DNA of 8,371 nucleotides from Rhodoferax sp. (GTDB taxonomy: Bacteria; Pseudomonadota; Gammaproteobacteria; Burkholderiales; Burkholderiaceae_C), in the NCBI GenBank assembly GCA_028711355.1, contig JAQTSL010000152.1, positions 1 through 8,371 of the forward strand, given 5' to 3'. The notes beneath the pieces were generated by a model. It was not told where the DNA came from. It made no database searches and worked only from the letters and a program-made list of their open reading frames with translations. Both the position numbers and the translations under genes were made by a program. Positions 1 to 6,236 of the stretch are shown here, in pieces. The stretch's first letter is position 1, and every line of letters starts with the position of its first letter.

Positions 1-471
1 GTCACTGAGTTGGACTCCAGCGAACTGCGCGAACTGATGGAGGTTCGGGCGGGGTTGTTTGAAATAGTCATTCGCAAATTGACCAACGGTTCTCATCCGG
101 AATTTCTGCCGATGCTCAAGGCGGGTACGCAGCGCCTGCATAGCCTGGCAAATTTACCTGATGATGGTGGTCAATACGCAGAAACCACTTATCGACTCCT
201 TATTCTTTTCGCGCGCATGGCAGGCAACAAGCGTCTTCAACGCATGTTGACGGGCTTGTCCTTACAAACCTTGCGCTACAGCAAATTGGGTCTGGCCTCG
301 GCCGAGCGCAGGATCCGATCAGCGACTCTCTGGCAGCAGGCAGCAGATGCCCAGGAAGCCGGAAACACTGAATTGGTCGTGAGCCTGATTCATCGGCGGA
401 TCAATGAGTCGGCGGAGGAAGCGATTCGTGTTTTGGATCAAAAGATGGCTGAAAAAGGTGCCCCAGTATGA
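1..471 (+). CDS. GntR-family transcriptional regulator, FCD domain (5' end outside window)
   Basis: The reading frame is open from the first base, so a TTG at position 10 is not a convincing start and the gene is cut by the window edge; 156 codons are visible. The visible part is all alpha-helical and fits the FCD ligand-binding domain of FadR-subfamily GntR regulators: it opens with ELMEVRAGLFE, resembling the family's first-helix pattern (E-x-R-x-x-L-E), has a mid-domain AGNKRL like the family's 'agN..L', and later QEAGN like 'eagD'. The winged helix-turn-helix that should precede it lies outside. Known FCD regulators bind small organic acids and usually repress neighbouring catabolic genes. 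Here the gene overlaps the CoA-transferase by ATGA, so it is probably co-transcribed with the pathway it controls. The His residues that usually bind a metal in FCD domains appear replaced (see findings). Family call is good; the ligand is unknown. Confidence 0.82.
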   Translation, partial: VTELDSSELRELMEVRAGLFEIVIRKLTNGSHPEFLPMLKAGTQRLHSLANLPDDGGQYAETTYRLLILFARMAGNKRLQRMLTGLSLQTLRYSKLGLASAERRIRSATLWQQAADAQEAGNTELVVSLIHRRINESAEEAIRVLDQKMAEKGAPV

Positions 472-1700
472 CCATGCCACTCGTTTCGTCGCCAACGGGA
501 CCTTTGGTTGGAATCAAGGTTGTTGAAATCTGCTCGACCATCGCGGGCCCTGCCTGTGCACGCTTGCTGGCCGACTTTGGGGCAGAAGTGATCAAGATCG
601 AACCGCCCGAGGGTGATCCGGTGCGACAGATGGGGCAGCACGTCGACAACGTTTCTCTGTACGCTGCCTCCATTCTTCGAAACAAGCAGTCCATCGCTGT
701 GGATTTAAAAAAACCTGAAGGGCGTCAGGTGGCACTGGAGCTTATTGCCGGTGCAGACGTGTTGGTTGAGAACAACCGGCCAGGAGTGATGGAGCGACTG
801 CACTTGGGTTATGACGTCCTGGCGCAGCGCAATCCGGGGCTCGTGATGGTTCGCATCAGTGGATATGGGCAAACGGGGCCATACGCAGATCGCCCGGGTT
901 ATGGTGCGATCTGCGAAGCGGTCGCAGGGGTTCGCCATTTGACGGGTGATCCAGATCGTCCACCAGCCCGAGTTGCATTGGCCACCACCGATTACCTCTC
1001 GTCGGTGTACGCGGCATTTGGCGCCCTGGCTGCTTTGCGCGCACGCGAAAGCTCCGGTAAGGGGCAAGTGGTTGACGTCGCGCTCTATGAGGCTGCCTAT
1101 ACCCAGATGGAGCCGGTTGTCCCGGCTTATGAAAAGCTGGGGTCGGTCCCGATGCGCGAGGGCGCCAACCTTCCCTCCATGGCGCCGAATAGCTCGTATC
1201 CCACGGCAGACGGCGGATGGCTGTTGATCGCCGCCAACAGTCAGCCGACCTGGCGCCGCTTGGTTCAACTGATGAGCCAACCGGGGTTGCTGACCGATCC
1301 CAGGTTTGAATCCATTCAAGCCCGCGGGAAACCCGAGAACATGAAAGCGATCGACGCCATCGTATCTGCCTGGACGCGCGGTTATAACGCCGCCGATCTG
1401 GAGCAGTTATTGCGAGACGCGGAAGTACCCACGACACGGGTCTACACCATCCAGGACATCTACGAAGACCCACACTTTTCAGCGCGAGGGATGCTTGCAT
1501 CGGTGCCACACCCAACCCTGGGTCATACCACTCAGACCGGGGTCGTTCCCAGATTTTCCTTGACGCCCGGAGCCATCCGGCACACCGGTCCAGATCTGGG
1601 TGCAAACGGCCGCGCAGTTTTGCGCGACGAACTGGGAATGAGTGATGAAGCGATTGATCACTTGATCGCTCAACGAGCAGTGCAAATACCTAATAACTAA
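468..1700 (+). CDS. Class III (CaiB/BaiF-type) CoA-transferase
   Basis: A 410-residue protein, the usual length for family III CoA-transferases, which move CoA between carboxylic acids in the cytoplasm through an aspartyl-CoA anhydride intermediate. Visible family features are an N-terminal PLVGIKVVEICSTIAGP (residues 12-28, like 'L.GirVle....vAGP'), ARLLADFGAEVIKIEPP (31-47), the ENNRPGVMERL region (101-111), RISGYGQTGPYADRPGY (129-145) and ATTDYLSSVYAAFGALAAL (172-190). D175 in the last segment aligns with the catalytic Asp of formyl-CoA transferase. VVDVALYEAA (201-210) is also typical. The start ATG at 468 overlaps the stop of the regulator (ATGA); an in-frame ATG at 474 is an equally possible start. 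The acyl donor and acceptor cannot be deduced. With a Bug protein directly downstream, activation of an imported carboxylate is the natural reading. Confidence 0.93.
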   Translation: MTMPLVSSPTGPLVGIKVVEICSTIAGPACARLLADFGAEVIKIEPPEGDPVRQMGQHVDNVSLYAASILRNKQSIAVDLKKPEGRQVALELIAGADVLVENNRPGVMERLHLGYDVLAQRNPGLVMVRISGYGQTGPYADRPGYGAICEAVAGVRHLTGDPDRPPARVALATTDYLSSVYAAFGALAALRARESSGKGQVVDVALYEAAYTQMEPVVPAYEKLGSVPMREGANLPSMAPNSSYPTADGGWLLIAANSQPTWRRLVQLMSQPGLLTDPRFESIQARGKPENMKAIDAIVSAWTRGYNAADLEQLLRDAEVPTTRVYTIQDIYEDPHFSARGMLASVPHPTLGHTTQTGVVPRFSLTPGAIRHTGPDLGANGRAVLRDELGMSDEAIDHLIAQRAVQIPNN

Positions 1701-1705
1701 GGAGA
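1699..1705 (+). promoter_or_regulatory. Ribosome binding site of the Bug protein gene
   Basis: AAGGAGA sits just upstream of the ATG at 1710 and overlaps the TAA stop of the CoA-transferase gene. It is one of the clearest Shine-Dalgarno matches in the window and supports high expression of the binding protein within the operon. Confidence 0.75.
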
Positions 1706-1709
1706 CGAT

Positions 1710-2717
1710 ATGAGAAATAACCAACCGACCCGACGTCAGGCCATGAGCTGGATGGCCACCAGCGCAGCAGCCCTGTCCATTCACGGCATCGCTCGCGCAA
1801 GCGCTTGGGCTCCGAATGGCGTTATCACCTACAACATTGGAGTGGCCCCCGGCGGCTCGGTTGATTTGTACGCGCGCGGAATTCAGAAGAGTCTGGAAGC
1901 CCTGAACCTGGTAGGGGGCCACAGTGTTATCCCACAAAACAGACCGGGTGCGGCGGGTCTGCTCGCTTTGCAAGCGCTCCAAAAATACAAGGGTGATGGC
2001 CATCAGTTGGGAACCTTCCACACCGGTAGCATTGCGGGGCAGGTGACGGGCGTGCTCAAAGCGGACATTCGAGAGTTCGTGCCGGTGGCCATGATGGTTG
2101 AGGAAACGACCTTGGTAGCAGTGGCGCAGAGTTCGACTCTCAAAGGGGTACAGGATCTGGTGGCGCAATTGCAACGCGATCCCGCGTCTTTGAAGATCGC
2201 AGTGGCCCCGTTGCGCGGGCTGAACCTGCACCTGGCCATAGCCAAACCGCTGAAGCTGGCGGGGATTGATGTATCCAAGCTGACAGTGGCGCCCTTTCGG
2301 TCGTCAGGCGAATCAATGGCTGCGTTGTTGGGGGGACACGTTGACGTCGCCGTGGCAACTGGACCGACAGTGGTGCCGATGGCACAGGCAGGAAAGATTC
2401 GCATGTTGGTAAGCTGTAGTGCCAGCCGCGACACGGGTCCTCTCGCAGAGGTCATGACGTGGCGCGAGTTCGGCATTGCGGCCGACTATGTCAGCTACAA
2501 CGGCGTGCTGCTTGCCCCCGGCGTCGACGCCGATCAGATTCGTTTCTGGGAAACCGCTTTGTCCAAAGTGGCCGCATCGTCTGAATGGCGGCAATTGGTC
2601 GAACGATCTGGCAACAAACCCATTTTTAAAGGGTTTTCTGACTCGCGCCGCTACCTTGAAAACGAAATGAAAGAGACGCAGGCCTTGGTGTCTTCGTTGG
2701 GTGGGGTCGCACGATGA
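1710..2717 (+). CDS. Bug/TctC-family tripartite tricarboxylate transporter substrate-binding protein
   Basis: A 335-residue periplasmic binding protein of the Bug (TctC) family, which captures a carboxylate or similar small ligand for the TctA/TctB membrane partners. The N-terminus has a twin-arginine pair in TRRQAMSW (R8-R9), a hydrophobic stretch, and a likely cleavage site near residues 30-32 (ARASA), so Tat export is likely although Sec cannot be excluded. Family signatures are APGGSVDLYAR (46-56, the 'aPGG..D..AR' ligand loop) and NRPGAAG (77-83, the second ligand loop). The tail FKGFSDSRRYLENEM is like the usual C-terminal 'f..fl..E' pattern. The start has a strong AAGGAGA. The 3' end overlaps the carboxyltransferase gene by ATGA. 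Substrates of Bug proteins are very diverse, so none is assigned. Confidence 0.92.
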   Translation: MRNNQPTRRQAMSWMATSAAALSIHGIARASAWAPNGVITYNIGVAPGGSVDLYARGIQKSLEALNLVGGHSVIPQNRPGAAGLLALQALQKYKGDGHQLGTFHTGSIAGQVTGVLKADIREFVPVAMMVEETTLVAVAQSSTLKGVQDLVAQLQRDPASLKIAVAPLRGLNLHLAIAKPLKLAGIDVSKLTVAPFRSSGESMAALLGGHVDVAVATGPTVVPMAQAGKIRMLVSCSASRDTGPLAEVMTWREFGIAADYVSYNGVLLAPGVDADQIRFWETALSKVAASSEWRQLVERSGNKPIFKGFSDSRRYLENEMKETQALVSSLGGVAR

Positions 2718-4282
2718 GCAACTGGCCACAGTTTGAACCCGCTGGTGAATGGAGGGTGGAACTGAGTGAGCTGCAGTCTCGGCGCAGCCAAGTGCGTGCC
2801 ATGGGTGGGCCAGCAGCGCTCGCAAAGGTCCAGGCCGCCGGGCGCATGAATGCACGTGAGCGCATCGAGAAACTTCTGGATGTCGGCAGTTTTCGAGAGT
2901 ATGGCCAGATTGCGGGTAAGGGACATTACAGCCAGGAAGGTTTGTTTGAGAGCTTGGACCCCACCAATGCCATCACCGGCACGGGGCGGATAGACGGGCG
3001 CAAGCTTGCCTTGCATGTGGACGACTATTCGATTCGCGCCGGCTCTTCAGAAGCAACCATTGCCGACAAATGGATTTACATCGAGCGGTTGGCCCATCAG
3101 CTTCGAATGCCTTTGGTCCGCTTGGTGGACTCGGCTGGAGGCAGTGTCAAACTCTTGATGCAGCTTGGCGGAACCAAGATTCCGGAATACCCATCTTGGC
3201 CCGCAAATAGCTTGTTGGATACCGTACCTGTGGTCGCTGTTGCGCTAGGTGCCTGCGTTGGCCAGGGGGCAATCAAAGTTTTGTCGTCCCATTTCAGTGT
3301 GATGGTTCGTGACCAGGCGCAGGTGATGGCTGCCGGGCCCTATGTCGTTCAGCAAGCGTATGGGCAGAGCATCGACAAGAACGATCTTGGGGGCTATCGC
3401 GTTCATCGCAAGAGCGCGCTCGTGCAAAACGAAGCCGTCGATGAAGCCGATGCACTGCTTCAAGTGCGGCGTTTCCTCGACTACCTGCCTCGGAGCGTAT
3501 TTCACTTGCCACCCCGCAAGCAGCCCCATGACGATCCCAAGAGAGCCGACGACTGGCTCAAGGATGCGATTCCGAGGGACCGGAGAAAAATATACGATCC
3601 GCGGCGAATTCTCGAAGCGGTTCTGGATCAAGACTCGCTGTTTGAGATCGGGCGCTGGCAAGCGGGGGCAGTCATCACCGCCTTGGCCCGACTTGATGGC
3701 ATCCCTGTAGGCGTGATCGCCAACGATCCCAAAGTACAAGGGGGTGCGATGACCCTACAGGCCGCCTACAAGATGGAGCGGCACATCAAACTCTGTAGCC
3801 AATTTGGATTGCCGATCGTCAATTTTGTGGACCAACCGGGCAATCAGACCGGTCTGGAGGCTGAAGTGGGCGGCACCCTGCTGGGCGCCATCCGGGTGAG
3901 CGAAGCCCTGCACCGTTGCGTATCACCCTGGGTTTCAATCATCACGCGTCGGTGCTTTGGTATGGCAGGCGCATTGCATGCCCCCAAGTACGGGGAAGCA
4001 CTGAATCTCCGCTTTGCATGGCCATCAGCCCGTTGGGGCTCCATTCCGATTGAGGGTGGTGTGATGGCGGCGCACAAGACGGAAATCGAAGCTGCGGATG
4101 ATCCTGCTGCAAAGCGTTCGGAGCTTGAAGCGTTCTACCTGAACATGACGTCGCCCTTTCGAACCGCTGAGAAATTTGGCATCCTGGACATCATCGATCC
4201 AAGGGAGACACGAGCCATCCTGTGCGACTGGATCGAAGATGCATGGGAGCGAGTCAAGAGCGACCGTGTCGCAGCAGGCTGA
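2714..4282 (+). CDS. Acyl-CoA carboxylase-type carboxyltransferase subunit (PccB/MccB/MmdA-like)
   Basis: A 522-residue protein with the two crotonase-like halves of a carboxyltransferase, the usual length of PccB/MmdA proteins. The N-terminal half has GRMNARERIEKLLDVGSF (43-60, matching 'g..tARERi..LlD.gSF.E'), TGTGRIDGR (88-96), LVDSAGG (137-143), GACVGQGA (179-186), GPYVVQQAYG (208-217) and LGGYRVH (225-231). The C-terminal half has FVDQPGNQTGLEAEVGGTLL (371-390, like 'D.PG...G...E..G'), RRCFGMAGALH (412-422) and IIDPRETRAIL (493-503). Such proteins move a carboxyl group between carboxybiotin and an acyl-CoA, in either direction depending on the complex. No biotin carboxylase, biotin carrier or sodium-pump decarboxylase subunit is in the window, so the partner and the direction are open. 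Some motifs differ from classical enzymes (see findings). The start ATG overlaps the previous stop, indicating translational coupling. Confidence 0.9.
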   Translation: MSNWPQFEPAGEWRVELSELQSRRSQVRAMGGPAALAKVQAAGRMNARERIEKLLDVGSFREYGQIAGKGHYSQEGLFESLDPTNAITGTGRIDGRKLALHVDDYSIRAGSSEATIADKWIYIERLAHQLRMPLVRLVDSAGGSVKLLMQLGGTKIPEYPSWPANSLLDTVPVVAVALGACVGQGAIKVLSSHFSVMVRDQAQVMAAGPYVVQQAYGQSIDKNDLGGYRVHRKSALVQNEAVDEADALLQVRRFLDYLPRSVFHLPPRKQPHDDPKRADDWLKDAIPRDRRKIYDPRRILEAVLDQDSLFEIGRWQAGAVITALARLDGIPVGVIANDPKVQGGAMTLQAAYKMERHIKLCSQFGLPIVNFVDQPGNQTGLEAEVGGTLLGAIRVSEALHRCVSPWVSIITRRCFGMAGALHAPKYGEALNLRFAWPSARWGSIPIEGGVMAAHKTEIEAADDPAAKRSELEAFYLNMTSPFRTAEKFGILDIIDPRETRAILCDWIEDAWERVKSDRVAAG

Positions 4283-4284
4283 GC

Positions 4285-5322
4285 ATGGTCCAGCCATCTC
4301 TTGCCTGGCAGCAGGTGCGCGCCAGCATGAGGGGCGTGCTTCTGTGTGCCATGATTGCCTTGTCGACCATGTTCGTCAGCGAGCACTTTGGCGGGCCTCA
4401 GTTGCTCTATGCATTGATGTTCGGCTTGACCTTCCACTTTCTGTCGAGCCATCCAGGCTTGAAGCCCGGTATCGACTTCTGTGGGCGCAATCTTCTTCGT
4501 GTGGCGGTTGCCTTGTTGGGGGCACGGATCAGTTTTGGCCAGATCCAAACACTGGGGTGGCCGGTCGCCGTGATGACCATCACGGGGGTTTTGCTGACGA
4601 TCGGCCTGGGACTTTTGCTGGGGCGTTTTTTGGGTCGCCGTCGGGAGGAAGGGCTGATATCCGGCTGTGCGGTCGGAATCTGCGGTGCGTCAGCCGCATT
4701 GGCGGTCTCATCTGTGCTGCCTCTTACCAAAGACAACGAGCGTTTCACTTTGCTGGCGGTGGTCGGCGTCACGGTGTTGTCCACGGTGGCCATGATTATT
4801 TACCCCTTGCTGACGCAGGTCGTTGGTTTCTCTCCTGCTCAGGCGGGCGTCTTCATTGGTGCGACCATTCACGACGTAGCTCAAGTGGTGGCGGCTGGAA
4901 CTTTGCTCTCAGTTGCGGGCAATACCGCTGTCGTTGATAACGCAACCGTGGTGAAGTTGATGCGCGTGATGATGCTGTTGCCGACGGTGCTTGTCGTCGC
5001 AACCGTTTTTCGCAAAGATGCTGCAACCCAATCCATTGTTGTTGACGGGGAAGAGCCTGCCGACCAAGTGCCGTTGATACCCGGGTTTCTCCTGGCTTTT
5101 ATCGTCTTGATGTTGCTCAATACCACAGGGCAAATTCCCAAACGGCTGATTGACCTAGCCAATGAGTTGTCACTGGTGTTCCTGGTCGTCGCAATTTCGG
5201 CGGCCGGTATCAAAACCAGCTTGGCCGATCTCGGAAGGCTGGGGCTGTGGCCGGTCTTTCTTTTGGTCAGCGAAACCATTTTCCTTGCGTGCTTTGCAGG
5301 GGTGGTTTTGCTCTTGACCTAG
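4285..5322 (+). CDS. YeiH/UPF0324 family membrane protein (putative sulfate/anion exporter)
   Basis: A hydrophobic protein of 345 residues from the ATG at 4285, with roughly ten membrane segments. Diagnostic motifs of the family (Pfam conserved hypothetical 698) are LLRVAVALLGARIS (about 70-83), GICGASAALAVSSVLP (131-146) and GATIHDVAQVVAAG (192-205), followed by VVKLMRVMML (222-231). Members are commonly annotated as putative sulfate exporters because relatives such as TauZ sit in organosulfonate catabolic clusters; direct biochemical proof is limited. A longer reading from a GTG at 4222 would overlap the carboxyltransferase by about 60 bases. The ATG two bases after that gene's stop is preferred because it fits the tight operon spacing and the family's usual N-terminus. 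In this cluster it may export an inorganic or organic anion made by the pathway. Confidence 0.88.
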   Translation: MVQPSLAWQQVRASMRGVLLCAMIALSTMFVSEHFGGPQLLYALMFGLTFHFLSSHPGLKPGIDFCGRNLLRVAVALLGARISFGQIQTLGWPVAVMTITGVLLTIGLGLLLGRFLGRRREEGLISGCAVGICGASAALAVSSVLPLTKDNERFTLLAVVGVTVLSTVAMIIYPLLTQVVGFSPAQAGVFIGATIHDVAQVVAAGTLLSVAGNTAVVDNATVVKLMRVMMLLPTVLVVATVFRKDAATQSIVVDGEEPADQVPLIPGFLLAFIVLMLLNTTGQIPKRLIDLANELSLVFLVVAISAAGIKTSLADLGRLGLWPVFLLVSETIFLACFAGVVLLLT

Positions 5323-5368
5323 ACGCAATCTGTGCCTTTAGCGTGCCTCGAGTTTGACTGCATTAGCG

Positions 5369-5380
5369 AGATTTAAATCT
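5369..5380. promoter_or_regulatory. Perfect 12-bp palindrome before the truncated tctB (possible operator)
   Basis: AGATTTAAATCT is a perfect 12-base inverted repeat in the 63-base gap between the YeiH gene and the first tctB, ending five bases before its ATG. A TTGACT at 5354-5359 lies just upstream, but the spacing to any TAAAT-like -10 is only 13-14 bases, too short for a normal sigma-70 promoter. It could be a regulator site or chance in an AT-rich patch. Confidence 0.25.
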
Positions 5381-5385
5381 GAACC

Positions 5386-5679
5386 ATGAAACACATTGAC
5401 TACCGTGATCCGTTCGGTGGAATATTGATGATGGCGCTAGGGCTGTTCGTCTCAACGTACGCGAATAACCACTACACAATGGGCCAACCTGTCAGCGGAG
5501 GGCCGGGTCGTTTTCCGTTGTTGCCGGGTTTGATTTTGGCGATTTTGGGGCTGATCATTGCGCTGCTAGCTTTTCGACAGACCGTTCATGCTCTGAAACC
5601 ACCACCCTTCGCGTGGCGTGCGCTCGTCGCCATTTCGGCTGCCATCTTGGTGTTTGGTCTAACGCCGGGGCGCCCGTGA
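5386..5679 (+). pseudogene. Truncated TctB-family small membrane subunit of a TTT transporter
   Basis: The 97 residues match the N-terminal part of TctB: a first membrane segment (about 9-25), GGPGRFP (38-44, like the TctB 'GPGyFP' motif), a second segment LLPGLILAILGLIIALLAF (45-63), and the start of a third (79-92). It then ends in TPGRP and a TGA. TctB proteins are usually about 150-165 residues with four segments, so the last one and a half are missing. It lines up without gaps to the intact TctB downstream: VFGL falls at residues 89-92 in both. After the stop only 58 bases remain before the next tctB, so the missing third was deleted rather than merely frameshifted. No clear Shine-Dalgarno precedes the ATG. 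It is probably non-functional; a shortened but working protein is less likely. Confidence 0.75.
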
Positions 5680-5724
5680 ACGCCACGTTTGAAGCTCAAA
5701 AATCCTAATGGACAATTTCGGATA

Positions 5725-5730
5725 AAGGAG
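5725..5730 (+). promoter_or_regulatory. Ribosome binding site of intact tctB
   Basis: AAGGAG lies seven bases before the ATG at 5738, in contrast to the truncated tctB, which has no evident Shine-Dalgarno. This supports 5738 as the start and suggests the tctB-tctA pair arrived with its own translation signals. Confidence 0.7.
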
Positions 5731-5737
5731 ACAGACA

Positions 5738-6226
5738 ATGAATATCAAGAGTCAAAAAGACTTTTACTCAGGCCTCATGTTCATGGGAGTCGGTATCGCC
5801 TTCGCGTGGGGTTCAACCACCTACAACGTCGGTTCGAGTGACCGTTTGGAACCTGGCTATTTCCCGCTGATGCTGGGCATCCTGATGGCCCTTGTCGGGG
5901 CGGTGATCACTTTCAAGGCGCTGGTGATCGAAACCATCGACGGCAACAAGATCGGCAAATGGGCCTGGCGGCCGCTGTTCTACATCATTGCCGCCAACGT
6001 CGTGTTCGGCCTTTTGCTGGCGGGTCTGCCCAGTATCAATCTGCCCGCCTTCGGCATGATTGTCGCGATTTACGCATTGACTTTCATTGCCAGCATGGCC
6101 CAAGCCGACTGGAAGTTCAAGACGACCCTCATCCTGGCAACCGTTTTGGCTGTTGGCAGTTATCTGGTTTTCGTGCTGGCGCTGAAGTTGCAGTTCCCGG
6201 TATGGCCTGATTTCATTACCGGCTGA
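5738..6226 (+). CDS. tctB: TctB-family small membrane subunit of tripartite tricarboxylate transporter
   Basis: A 162-residue protein of normal TctB length. It shows an N-terminal DFYSGLMFMGVGIAFAW membrane segment (8-24), the conserved LEPGYFPLMLG loop (37-47, the TctB 'GPGYFP' motif) leading into segment two, a third segment at about 79-96, and a paired hydrophobic C-terminal region (about 105-148). TctB forms the membrane complex with the large TctA; its exact role in transport is poorly defined. The start is fixed by AAGGAG at 5725-5730. The gene lies ten bases before tctA, and its TGA is part of the tctA Shine-Dalgarno region, the standard arrangement for a tctBA pair. The binding-protein partner may be the Bug protein at 1710-2717 or one encoded elsewhere. 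Confidence 0.9.
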   Translation: MNIKSQKDFYSGLMFMGVGIAFAWGSTTYNVGSSDRLEPGYFPLMLGILMALVGAVITFKALVIETIDGNKIGKWAWRPLFYIIAANVVFGLLLAGLPSINLPAFGMIVAIYALTFIASMAQADWKFKTTLILATVLAVGSYLVFVLALKLQFPVWPDFITG

Positions 6227-6236
6227 GGAAAACAAA

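Noticed and set aside
705..1605. Long open frames on the minus strand opposite the CoA-transferase gene
   Set aside because: Arg/Pro/Ser-rich shadow translations of a GC-rich gene with no recognisable domain; the plus-strand gene is well supported.
4222..4284. Longer start (GTG at 4222) for the YeiH gene
   Set aside because: It would overlap the carboxyltransferase by about 60 bases and add a 21-residue Arg/Cys-rich tail with no family support; the ATG at 4285 fits better.
5354..5379. Sigma-70 promoter TTGACT with TAAATC before the truncated tctB
   Set aside because: Spacer of only 14 bases and the -10 would lie a few bases from the ATG; not a credible promoter.
5686..5705. Possible terminator hairpin TTTGA-AGC-TCAAA followed by A-rich bases
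   Set aside because: Stem of only five AT-rich pairs and no T-run on the + strand; too weak to call a terminator.
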